NCBI GenBank assembly: GCA_905194705.1
Contig: CAJJTI010000138.1
Coordinates: 1-5,115, forward strand
Origin: an uncultured Solobacterium sp.
Lineage (GTDB): Bacteria; Bacillota_I; Bacilli_A; Erysipelotrichales; Erysipelotrichaceae
Length of the DNA stretch: 5,115 nucleotides
Direction: 5' to 3'
The notes under the pieces are model-generated. The model was not told where the DNA came from, ran no database searches, and saw only the letters and a list, made by a program, of their open reading frames with translations. The position numbers and the translations under genes were made by a program. Below, in pieces: positions 1-4,026 of this stretch. Each line of letters begins with the position of its first letter. Position 1 is the first letter of the stretch.

Positions 1-169
1 ACTCTATCCGAAAATTTAGATTTTTAAGAGTCTTTGGAAGCGACTTTAGAATATTCTTTGCTTTTTGTTCTGTAAATCTCCCCATATCTTTTTCTTTGCA
101 TGTTTCAGCTTTACCATTTTCACTTAGTCGGATATATACATTTTTATTATTCTTTATAACAAAATCCAA
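1..169 (-). CDS. Small phage-type hypothetical protein, TTG start, 3' end beyond window
   Basis: The first 56 codons of an open frame read from 169 to the window edge with no stop. The start is TTG at 169-167. It is preceded by AGAGGAG (minus strand, 179-185) at 9 nt spacing, and the only upstream ATG in that leader is followed at once by a stop, so TTG is the credible start. The protein opens MDFVIKNNKNVYIRLSENG and continues with a Lys-rich, mostly helical stretch. No domain is recognised; the style is that of short accessory phage proteins. Its ribosome binding site lies about 14 nt after the 3' end of the CAT tRNA, so it is probably on the same transcript as the two tRNAs and under the SOS-type promoter near 714-742. 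The C-terminus is outside the window. Confidence 0.75.
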   Translation of the reverse strand, partial: MDFVIKNNKNVYIRLSENGKAETCKEKDMGRFTEQKAKNILKSLPKTLKNLNFRIE

Positions 170-199
170 CTATATCATCTCCTCTCTTTTATTTTTTAA

Positions 200-273
200 T
201 GGATCATATCTGACTTGAACAGATGACCAATCGCTTATGAGGCGACCGCTCTAACCAACTGAGCTAATGATCC
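200..273 (-). tRNA. tRNA with CAT anticodon (elongator Met or Ile2)
   Basis: A full cloverleaf reads on the minus strand. The 7-bp acceptor is GGATCAT/ATGATCC with discriminator A, the D stem is GCTC/GAGC, the anticodon stem is GTCGC/GCGAT around loop CTCATAA, and the T arm is ATCTG-TTCAAGT-CAGAT. The anticodon is CAT. G1-C72 pairs, so it is not an initiator tRNA. The loop and the TGGTC variable region resemble both elongator Met and the AUA-decoding Ile2 tRNA, whose C34 is modified by TilS; sequence alone does not settle this. CCA is not encoded (ATTA follows), so the host must add it. It lies downstream of tRNA-Gln on the same strand. Confidence 0.93.
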
Positions 274-275
274 AG

Positions 276-328
276 ACCGACATATGGAAGATATATATCA
301 AATAACGAAGCAAAGAGTATATGCCGGT
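276..328 (-). repeat. Inverted repeat / long hairpin just upstream of the CAT tRNA
   Basis: On the minus strand ACCGGCATAT (328-319) pairs with ATATGTCGGT (285-276) over 10 positions with one G-U wobble, closing a 33-nt interior that contains the small palindrome GATATATATC. The fold is better as minus-strand RNA, because the plus strand has an A-C mismatch at the wobble position; this fits the direction of the tRNAs. The helix ends 2 nt before the tRNA 5' end, so it could guide tRNA processing or be part of a larger structured RNA. Function is unknown. Confidence 0.6.
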
Positions 329-359
329 TATGTAACTCGTTAGTGAGTTATTCTCTATA

Positions 360-409
360 AGAACTTATGCAGCTTATAGACTGCACTTACAGAAAAATAT
401 CTGCGTTCT
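360..409 (-). repeat. Small three-way-junction-like fold in the tRNA spacer
   Basis: AGAAC (360-364) pairs with GTTCT (405-409). It encloses two hairpins, TGCAG/CTGCA around an 8-nt loop (368-385) and CAGA/TCTG around a 6-nt loop (390-403). The helices are short and it lacks a T arm, so it is not a tRNA. It lies between the two tRNAs on their transcript. The fold is suggestive but could arise by chance in AT-rich DNA. Confidence 0.4.
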
Positions 410-439
410 GAGGACTTGCTGGGTAGAAAATCCCCATAA

Positions 440-512
440 CAGGGCTAGTAGGATTCGAACCTACGAATCGTGGAGTCAAATTCCACTGCCTTAACCTTTT
501 GGCGATAGCCCA
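440..512 (-). tRNA. tRNA-Gln (TTG anticodon)
   Basis: The minus strand reads TGGGCTATCGCC at the 5' end, the typical bacterial tRNA-Gln opening. The D stem is GCC/GGC with GG in the loop. The anticodon stem GTGGA/TCCAC holds loop ATTTGAC with anticodon TTG, and the T arm is GTAGG-TTCGAAT-CCTAC, followed by TAGCCCT and discriminator G. The total is 73 nt. The first acceptor position is T opposite T, where the usual pair is U1-A72; tRNA-Gln typically has a weak or open end here. CCA is not encoded. It is the first tRNA of the minus-strand unit and would read CAA and CAG. Confidence 0.95.
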
Positions 513-707
513 ATAATCACTTATTCTCTATTTAATTGTAGAAATATGAAATATTTAGCAGAAATGCCCGATTGCTTGACTTTCTTGGAAAATCTATGTA
601 AAATAACATTGAGCGGAATTTATTCTGCTATATGTGTTACATTGCAGTCTAGTAGAAAGGTGCGCCAACACCGATTGAATCGCTAGGCTGCAATATTTAT
701 TTATCAT
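513..707 (-). ncRNA. Candidate structured leader RNA upstream of tRNA-Gln
   Basis: This stretch has no credible protein gene. A transcript from the promoter at 714-742 would start near 707 and run through here into tRNA-Gln. It contains two nested long-range helices side by side. TAGCAGAA/TTCTGCTA (556-563 with 623-630, 8 bp) encloses a small ATGT/ACAT hairpin (596-609). A 12-position helix (641-652 with 683-694) encloses two hairpins. Large structured RNAs such as GOLLD and ROOL are known from phages and often lie next to tRNA genes; whether this belongs to a known class cannot be told by eye. It might only be a tRNA precursor leader. Confidence 0.4.
641..694 (-). repeat. 12-position inverted repeat closing a compact three-way junction
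   Basis: The outer arms at 641-652 and 683-694 pair at 11 of 12 positions, with the remaining pair T-G on the plus strand and C-A on the minus strand. The 30-nt interior holds two further hairpins, GGTG/CACC (659-672, 6-nt loop) and CGAT/ATCG (672-682, 3-nt loop; the two share one base). It would sit about a dozen nt from the 5' end of the predicted minus-strand transcript. No T tract follows on the minus strand, so it is not an intrinsic terminator in that direction. The fold does not match a hammerhead core or a tRNA. Confidence 0.65.
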
Positions 708-777
708 AAGAACACTATAGAACATTTGTTCGTTTTTGTCAATTACTTTTTGAACGTATGTTCTGTTTCGTTCTTAT
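706..777. promoter_or_regulatory. 72-bp dyad operator with two LexA (SOS) boxes
   Basis: GAACATTTGTTC (720-731) and GAACGTATGTTC (752-763) both fit the Gram-positive LexA/DinR box, CGAACRNRYGTTYC in its inner eight defined positions. Their centres are 32 bp apart, about three helical turns. A further pair of half sites, ATAAGAAC (706-713) and GTTCTTAT (770-777), lies one turn outside each box, so the block is symmetric about 741.5. The first box fills most of the spacer of the promoter at 714-742, so bound LexA should block it. A phage repressor with similar specificity is an alternative binder. Confidence 0.85.
714..742 (-). promoter_or_regulatory. Strong sigma-A promoter for the tRNA/structured-RNA unit
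   Basis: On the minus strand the -35 is a perfect TTGACA (742-737), the spacer is exactly 17 bp, and the -10 is TATAGT (719-714), five of six to consensus. The expected start is near 707. The spacer contains the complete LexA-like box at 720-731. Downstream on the same strand are the structured leader, tRNA-Gln, the CAT tRNA and the TTG-start gene at 169. Confidence 0.85.
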
Positions 778-803
778 CGTATAGTTTATTATATTGGGTG
801 TCC

Positions 804-833
804 AAAAATCAGGACTTGCAACTACGATTGCAA
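804..833 (-). terminator. Possible weak terminator after the toxin-like operon
   Basis: On the minus strand, TTGCAA-N6-TTGCAA (833-816) forms a 6-bp hairpin, followed 7 nt later by five Ts (808-804) that sit in the loop of a second small hairpin, GTCC/GGAC. It lies about 20 nt after the stop of the 85-residue gene and before the SOS promoter. The T run is short and displaced, so termination may be inefficient. Confidence 0.35.
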
Positions 834-853
834 ACTAACAATTACCTTTGTAT

Positions 854-1111
854 TTAAAAATTATCAAAATATTGTGGAAAATTAATATTGTGTATCATTA
901 ACTCATGTACCCCTTCTAACGATAATCTGCCAAAGAAATTGTTATCTTCGTAATCAACCATAGATGCTTTGTTAATAATCTTTTTCCCTTCATCTACACT
1001 TATCTGACGTGGCTTGGTGTGAATAAAAGTCATACCATTAAAAGAATCAATCCAAATCTTCCCAGGAGTTTCATCTATTATTTTTTTTGCTTCTTCTTTA
1101 CTAACATACAT
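854..1111 (-). CDS. 85-residue hypothetical protein, partner of the MazF-like protein
   Basis: The ATG at 1111-1109 overlaps the toxin stop by one base (TAATG), so the two genes are translationally coupled. GGAGG lies 10 nt upstream, inside the toxin's 3' end. The protein starts MYVSKEEAKKIIDETPGKIW and carries two similar Lys/Glu-rich segments, SKEEAKKIID (4-13) and SVDEGKKIIN (38-47), each leading into a strand-like stretch, which may be a small internal duplication. No AbrB, MazE or ribbon-helix-helix pattern is visible. Position makes it a candidate antitoxin or accessory partner, but MazE-type antitoxins normally come first; it could equally be an unrelated phage protein. It is moderately acidic and has no membrane segment or signal peptide. 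Confidence 0.85.
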   Translation of the reverse strand: MYVSKEEAKKIIDETPGKIWIDSFNGMTFIHTKPRQISVDEGKKIINKASMVDYEDNNFFGRLSLEGVHELMIHNINFPQYFDNF

Positions 1112-1494
1112 TATGCTCTAACCTCCTCTAATCTATATTCCGTTCCAAAAAACAAACCATTAAAACATGTTTGATCAACCATTTTTCTATCTTCTTTTTT
1201 TATGACCGTACCAAGTTTCTCTGTCACTTCTGTTTTAGAAATAGTAATTATTTGTTCTCCCATTACCATCGAATACAACTGTAATCCATTTTCTCCATTT
1301 GCTTCAAGACATCCGTGAACTGGCATATTTGTCTTTTTTATTTTACTTGTCAAAGGCATCACCGTAATAATTGTTGCATGTTTTGTTCCGATTGGGTTCG
1401 ATACGATCACATATGGACGTTCTTTGACTTGTACTGATCCTTCGCCTCGATATTTGATTTTTGCTTTAACAATATCATATCTTTGTAACTCCAT
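1111..1494 (-). CDS. PemK/MazF-family toxin-like endoribonuclease
   Basis: The 127-residue protein matches the MazF fold pattern: RYDIVKAKI (first strand), then KERPYVIVSN at 24-33, PLTSKIKK at 47-54, and MGEQIITISKTEV at 78-90 with a following LGTV. The RP motif (Arg26) and the Thr/Ser after the third strand (Thr49-Ser50) align with the catalytic Arg and Thr of Bacillus MazF, so an active mRNA-cleaving RNase is plausible. It is slightly longer than typical MazF (about 110-116 residues), with a charged tail. ATG 1494 has AGGAGG at 9 nt. No MazE-like gene lies upstream. Instead an unrelated 85-residue gene follows with a one-base overlap, and a divergent XRE regulator shares the promoter region. 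Solo PemK/MazF proteins of this kind are common in Firmicute mobile elements. Confidence 0.88.
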   Translation of the reverse strand: MELQRYDIVKAKIKYRGEGSVQVKERPYVIVSNPIGTKHATIITVMPLTSKIKKTNMPVHGCLEANGENGLQLYSMVMGEQIITISKTEVTEKLGTVIKKEDRKMVDQTCFNGLFFGTEYRLEEVRA

Positions 1495-1550
1495 ATGTAC
1501 GTTCCTCCTCTCTTACTTTATGTACTTGTGGACTACCTTTGATATTCCAT

Positions 1551-1579
1551 ATATTACAGTAATTTCTATAATATGTCAA
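1551..1579 (-). promoter_or_regulatory. Promoter of the MazF-like operon
   Basis: On the minus strand the -35 is a perfect TTGACA (1579-1574), followed by 17 bp and a -10 of TAATAT (1556-1551, four of six). It gives a leader of roughly 50 nt before the toxin start. Its -35 is overlapped by the palindrome at 1576-1594. Confidence 0.75.
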
Positions 1580-1636
1580 TACCTATAATATTGATTTATA
1601 TAATATAATTTGCTATTATACAAATAAATATTATAG
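1566..1636. promoter_or_regulatory. Candidate operator region between divergent promoters
   Basis: A 19-bp palindrome TCAATA-N7-TATTGA (1576-1594) covers both outward-facing -35 boxes, so one bound dimer could block both promoters. The 9-mer CTATAATAT occurs at 1566-1574 and 1583-1591 and inverted at 1628-1636, and its inner TATAATAT occurs again at 1599-1606. A second dyad, TATAATA-N8-TATTATA (1599-1620), covers the plus-strand -10. The adjacent XRE protein is the natural candidate binder. Some of these repeats may reflect AT-rich composition. Confidence 0.5.
1591..1619 (+). promoter_or_regulatory. Promoter of the XRE regulator
   Basis: The -35 is TTGATT (1591-1596), followed by a 17-bp spacer and a -10 of TATTAT (1614-1619) preceded by TGC, an extended -10. 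The start would fall near 1626, giving a leader of about 20 nt with AGAGGTG at 1635-1641 before ATG 1647. Confidence 0.8.
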
Positions 1637-1646
1637 AGGTGTTTAC

Positions 1647-1910
1647 ATGATGATATTAAATATACAAAAAATACTAGATTCACAAGACAAAACTAAATAC
1701 TGGCTTTCTAAACAAACAGGAATTGACAATACCAGTATTGGTAAAATTTGCAATGGAGAAACCAAAAACATACGTCTTGAAACTATGGAAAAAATCTGTA
1801 AAGCATTAAATTGTACTCCAAACGATTTAATTGAAACAGATGATCCACAGTTAAAACGCCTTATTGCTTACAAACGAGCATTTAGTAAATTAGAGGATGA
1901 TACTGAATAG
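1647..1910 (+). CDS. XRE (Cro/CI)-family helix-turn-helix regulator
   Basis: The 87-residue protein is almost entirely a Cro/CI helix-turn-helix domain. The turn-preceding helix TKYWLSKQTG is at 16-25, the recognition helix around DNTSIGKICNG at 27-37, and LETMEKICKALNCTPNDLI at 44-62 is the classic closing block of this family. A short charged tail follows, with no peptidase or ligand domain. AGAGGTG sits 5 nt before the first ATG; the second ATG one codon later is also possible. It is the only plus-strand gene, divergent from the MazF-like operon and convergent with the recombinase. Autoregulation and repression of the toxin operon through the shared operator is the simplest role; a Cro-like lysogeny switch is an alternative. 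The stop codon lies within the terminator hairpin. Confidence 0.92.
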   Translation: MMILNIQKILDSQDKTKYWLSKQTGIDNTSIGKICNGETKNIRLETMEKICKALNCTPNDLIETDDPQLKRLIAYKRAFSKLEDDTE

Positions 1911-1920
1911 TATCGTCCTC
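1893..1920. terminator. Bidirectional hairpin between convergent genes
   Basis: GAGGATGATACT (1893-1904) pairs with AGTATCGTCCTC (1909-1920) around loop GAAT: 12 pairs, one of them G-U on one strand. It ends the XRE gene, whose last codons and TAG stop form the left arm, loop and start of the right arm, and it lies 8 bp past the recombinase stop. The flanking T tracts are poor on both sides, so it may act as a terminator for both genes or mainly protect 3' ends. Confidence 0.65.
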
Positions 1921-1927
1921 TACATAT

Positions 1928-2908
1928 TTATAATACTCTTAACTCATTTGCCATATTAATTGCAGCTTGATACTTGTCCACATCATCAGTGAGCATACGA
2001 ATAATTTTGCCAAAATCATCCGATTTCAATGAGATGACTGGCATATTCTTAACTATCTCGTCTCCCTTGCCGGCTAATACATTATGAATAAATTCACCAT
2101 GATCATTAATTAACTGTCCGTTTTTCTCTTCTGTTAATCCAATATAGTTCATTGTTGTCTGAATGTCTGTATGATTAAATAGCTTCTGCAATGATAATAA
2201 ACAATCAGGATCGAACGGATGCGTTTTGTGTATCCAGTAGCCGAAGCTTTTACGGAGGCTGTGACTCGACACTTGATATTGAATGCCAACATCTTCAACT
2301 GCTTTTTTTAGTTTCTTTCTATAATCATCTGTTTGCCACTTTACAATGTCATTATATTCAACTTCATAATAGAGATAATCTCCTAATGATGAATATTTCT
2401 TCTGTTTATGAAAAGCATTGAATATTTTTTCTTTTCTATTATCAGAAAAGTCTTTATTTAATGCCATACACCAAGAATCAATGCTATTTATAGAATAAAC
2501 ACTCCACTCCGTTCTATTAATCCAATCTGTCTTAGGTTGATAACTGAAAATATATTCATTGTAATGCTCCATTGGATTGATTTTGACATGCGATAAATAA
2601 TTATCAACCGCTTCCCAGACCATATTACTTACAGGAAGATTTGTAACTTTACCTGTTTTCTGTTCTTCGATAGTATCAATCTCATCTTTACGATTTCCGT
2701 TCTCATAATACAGGTCTGACCACTTCATCATAACCGTATCACCAATTCGTCTTCCAAGCAGTAATTCAAGCAATGTAATTAAATATCCATCCCACTCTTC
2801 ATTTTTCTCAAACCACTCAACAACATTCTTGATATCTTCCATATTCCAGAATGGCTGTACTTCTGTTTTTCCTTTTTTCTTTGTTGCATAATCTCTTGTC
2901 TGTGCCAT
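1928..2908 (-). CDS. int: Tyrosine recombinase / phage-type integrase
   Basis: The protein is 326 residues from ATG 2908, which has AAGG at 8 nt. A GTG three codons upstream (2917) is too close to the ribosome binding site. All catalytic residues are visible: Arg54 in LGRRIGDTVMMKW, Lys84 in EEQKTGKVTNLP, His216 and Arg219 in SSHSLRKSFGYW, His246 in KLFNHTDIQTT and nucleophile Tyr255 in TTMNYIGL. It should cut and rejoin DNA through a 3'-phosphotyrosine bond. The catalytic domain begins near residue 40, so the usual N-terminal core-binding (SAM-like) domain seems absent. Lys84 to His216 spans 132 residues against about 70-80 in XerD-like enzymes, implying a Lys/Tyr-rich insertion around 135-200. 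About 70 residues follow the Tyr. The start lies one base after the upstream gene's stop. It could integrate the element, resolve multimers or invert DNA; no att site was identified. Confidence 0.93.
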   Translation of the reverse strand: MAQTRDYATKKKGKTEVQPFWNMEDIKNVVEWFEKNEEWDGYLITLLELLLGRRIGDTVMMKWSDLYYENGNRKDEIDTIEEQKTGKVTNLPVSNMVWEAVDNYLSHVKINPMEHYNEYIFSYQPKTDWINRTEWSVYSINSIDSWCMALNKDFSDNRKEKIFNAFHKQKKYSSLGDYLYYEVEYNDIVKWQTDDYRKKLKKAVEDVGIQYQVSSHSLRKSFGYWIHKTHPFDPDCLLSLQKLFNHTDIQTTMNYIGLTEEKNGQLINDHGEFIHNVLAGKGDEIVKNMPVISLKSDDFGKIIRMLTDDVDKYQAAINMANELRVL

Positions 2909-2909
2909 G

Positions 2910-3182
2910 TTATTCACCTTCCTTTATATAATCCGCTATAGCCTGTGCTATTACTTTTGCGACTTTCTTTTTCTTCAATGATTTATAAATAGATTCTGTA
3001 TTCCAAAAAATATCATTAAAACCCGCCAACTCTCCACCACAGTTCCAATTAGGTATAGAAAAGAAACCACCATTAATATATTTTCCAAATATAACACTGT
3101 AATAGTTTCCATCATGAATAATTCCAATATGATGTGTGTCTGATATACAAGAATCTCCAATATAATCAATTTTATATTCCAT
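2910..3182 (-). CDS. 90-residue hypothetical phage protein
   Basis: ATG 3182 is preceded by AGGGTGATTCT, a good ribosome binding site. The protein looks beta-rich at first (MEYKIDYIGD, IIHDGNYYSVIFGKYINGG), has a central GFFSIPNWNCGGEL segment (39-52) resembling conserved blocks in small proteins of unknown function from Clostridial phages, and ends in a Lys-rich helix (residues 66-90). It may belong to a DUF family but I cannot name it with confidence. It has no signal peptide or membrane span. It lies five bases after the zinc-ribbon-like gene upstream and one base before the recombinase start, so all three are likely translated from one message. Confidence 0.85.
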   Translation of the reverse strand: MEYKIDYIGDSCISDTHHIGIIHDGNYYSVIFGKYINGGFFSIPNWNCGGELAGFNDIFWNTESIYKSLKKKKVAKVIAQAIADYIKEGE

Positions 3183-3186
3183 AGAA

Positions 3187-3468
3187 TCACCCTACCTTTC
3201 TATCTTTATTATTATCCACTTTGTCTGTATAATAACGTGATCTAATTCTTTGAGCATAATCCAACGTTTCCAAATAATCATCACACCAACGAATCTCTAC
3301 GTTCTTTATAATTGATCCGTTGCAGCCTTCATTAAAACATGTTAGATCTTTGATATGTTTCTTCTTACGTTGATTTCCACCTCTCTGTATACCAGATCCA
3401 AGCCGATTTATTTTCATACAATGTAAACAAATAAATTGGCTACTGCGTTTTGGATTTCCCATGTTCAT
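3187..3468 (-). CDS. Small zinc-ribbon-like protein, 93 residues
   Basis: Cysteines Cys14 and Cys17 (CLHC) and Cys44 and Cys49 (LTCFNEGC) form a likely four-Cys zinc site, with another at Cys62 in IRWC. Between them runs a very basic stretch (RGGNQRKKKHIK), suggesting nucleic-acid binding. An ATG at 3474 exists, but GAGG is only 3 nt before it; the ATG at 3468 has the same GAGG at 9 nt and is preferred (MNMGNPKRSS). The ribosome binding site lies about 15 nt after an intrinsic terminator, so expression needs read-through, antitermination or a promoter overlapping that hairpin. Related zinc-ribbon proteins are common in Clostridial phages; the role is unknown. Confidence 0.82.
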   Translation of the reverse strand: MNMGNPKRSSQFICLHCMKINRLGSGIQRGGNQRKKKHIKDLTCFNEGCNGSIIKNVEIRWCDDYLETLDYAQRIRSRYYTDKVDNNKDRKVG

Positions 3469-3492
3469 TTCCATTCACCTCATTTTGTGCAA

Positions 3493-3521
3493 TAAAAAAG
3501 AAGCAGGTTAACTCTGCTTCT
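3493..3521 (-). terminator. Intrinsic terminator
   Basis: On the minus strand AGAAGCAG (3521-3514) pairs perfectly with CTGCTTCT (3506-3499) around a 7-nt loop, and six Ts (3499-3494) overlap the end of the stem. This is a textbook Rho-independent terminator closing the 5115-3574 gene run. The next ribosome binding site begins only about 15 nt beyond the T tract. Confidence 0.88.
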
Positions 3522-3573
3522 AATGTTCATTCCTATATTTAATTCATTTTTAATAAGAAAGCAATTTTTCATT

Positions 3574-3807
3574 TTATTTCTTAATTAAAAACCTATCAGC
3601 TTCATCATATCCCAAAAAACATGCATGAGAACTATCTTCCGTATAAACCGTTATCCCAGTTTCGTCTTGATCTAAAAAATACCAATATCCTTCTTTAAAG
3701 ATGTAATCTGTTCCATCGTTTGCATTAGTATCTTTCTTCATTTGTATCATATAGCTTTTTGCAATACTTCTTAGCAATTCGATATCAGTTATATTATCTA
3801 AATCCAT
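3574..3807 (-). CDS. 77-residue hypothetical phage protein
   Basis: ATG 3807 follows GAGGTGATTAA, an ideal ribosome binding site. The N-terminal half is helical (DIELLRSIAKSYMIQMKK, 8-25). The C-terminal half is beta-like with YIFKEGYWYFLDQDETGITVY (35-55) and a DEADRFLIKK end; this is not the DEAD-box helicase motif in any meaningful context. The aromatic strand pattern recalls small phage proteins of unknown function, and no family is assigned. It is the last gene before the terminator at 3493-3521 and lies 33 nt after the Cys-rich gene. Confidence 0.8.
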   Translation of the reverse strand: MDLDNITDIELLRSIAKSYMIQMKKDTNANDGTDYIFKEGYWYFLDQDETGITVYTEDSSHACFLGYDEADRFLIKK

Positions 3808-3840
3808 TTAATCACCTCGTTCTACTTTCGCAGGAAATCG

Positions 3841-4014
3841 TCATTTCATCTTTGATAAACAATCTGGGCAAGTGTTTCCATATTCTTTTGTCCATCGCCA
3901 ATCATTCGTAGCATTTTTTAGCCATTTTACGCTTTTACTATTATGATAATCTCGATTTATAATACCACCACAACAGCCACAAGCTACTTCCATATAGATA
4001 ATGGCTTTTCTCAT
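3841..4014 (-). CDS. 57-residue Cys-rich putative zinc-binding protein
   Basis: The frame opens at ATG 4014 after AGAGGTGATATAA and stops at TGA 3843-3841. The sequence reads MRKAIIYMEVACGCCGG at the N-terminus (Cys12, Cys14, Cys15) and NTCPDCLSKMK at the C-terminus (Cys49, Cys52), separated by a Trp-rich stretch (KWLKNATNDWRWTK). Two Cys clusters about 35 residues apart fit a treble-clef or zinc-ribbon fold. It could bind nucleic acid or protein; I do not recognise a named family. It is 12 nt after the 62-residue gene and uses the same style of ribosome binding site, which supports it as a real gene despite its size. Confidence 0.82.
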   Translation of the reverse strand: MRKAIIYMEVACGCCGGIINRDYHNSKSVKWLKNATNDWRWTKEYGNTCPDCLSKMK

Positions 4015-4026
4015 TTATATCACCTC

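Noticed and set aside
274..439. A third tRNA between tRNA-Gln and the CAT tRNA
   Set aside because: No T-arm consensus (GTTCRANNC with pairing arms) or 7-bp acceptor with proper spacing is present; only hairpins are seen.
564..686. Plus-strand 40-codon open frame (MPDCLTFLENL...)
   Set aside because: It has no ribosome binding site, Cys-rich and unnatural composition, and overlaps the structured minus-strand leader.
641..694. Hammerhead ribozyme or intrinsic terminator
   Set aside because: There is no CUGANGA/GAAA core arrangement on either strand and no T tract on the minus strand; the plus-strand side has only an interrupted T-rich stretch and no upstream plus-strand gene.
2191..2421. Plus-strand open frame of 76 codons
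   Set aside because: It lies wholly antisense inside the recombinase gene, with no ribosome binding site and no protein-like pattern.
2975..3190. Minus-strand open frame of 71 codons
   Set aside because: It is a frame-shifted shadow of the 90-residue gene; its Ile/Leu-rich composition is typical of out-of-frame AT-rich reading.
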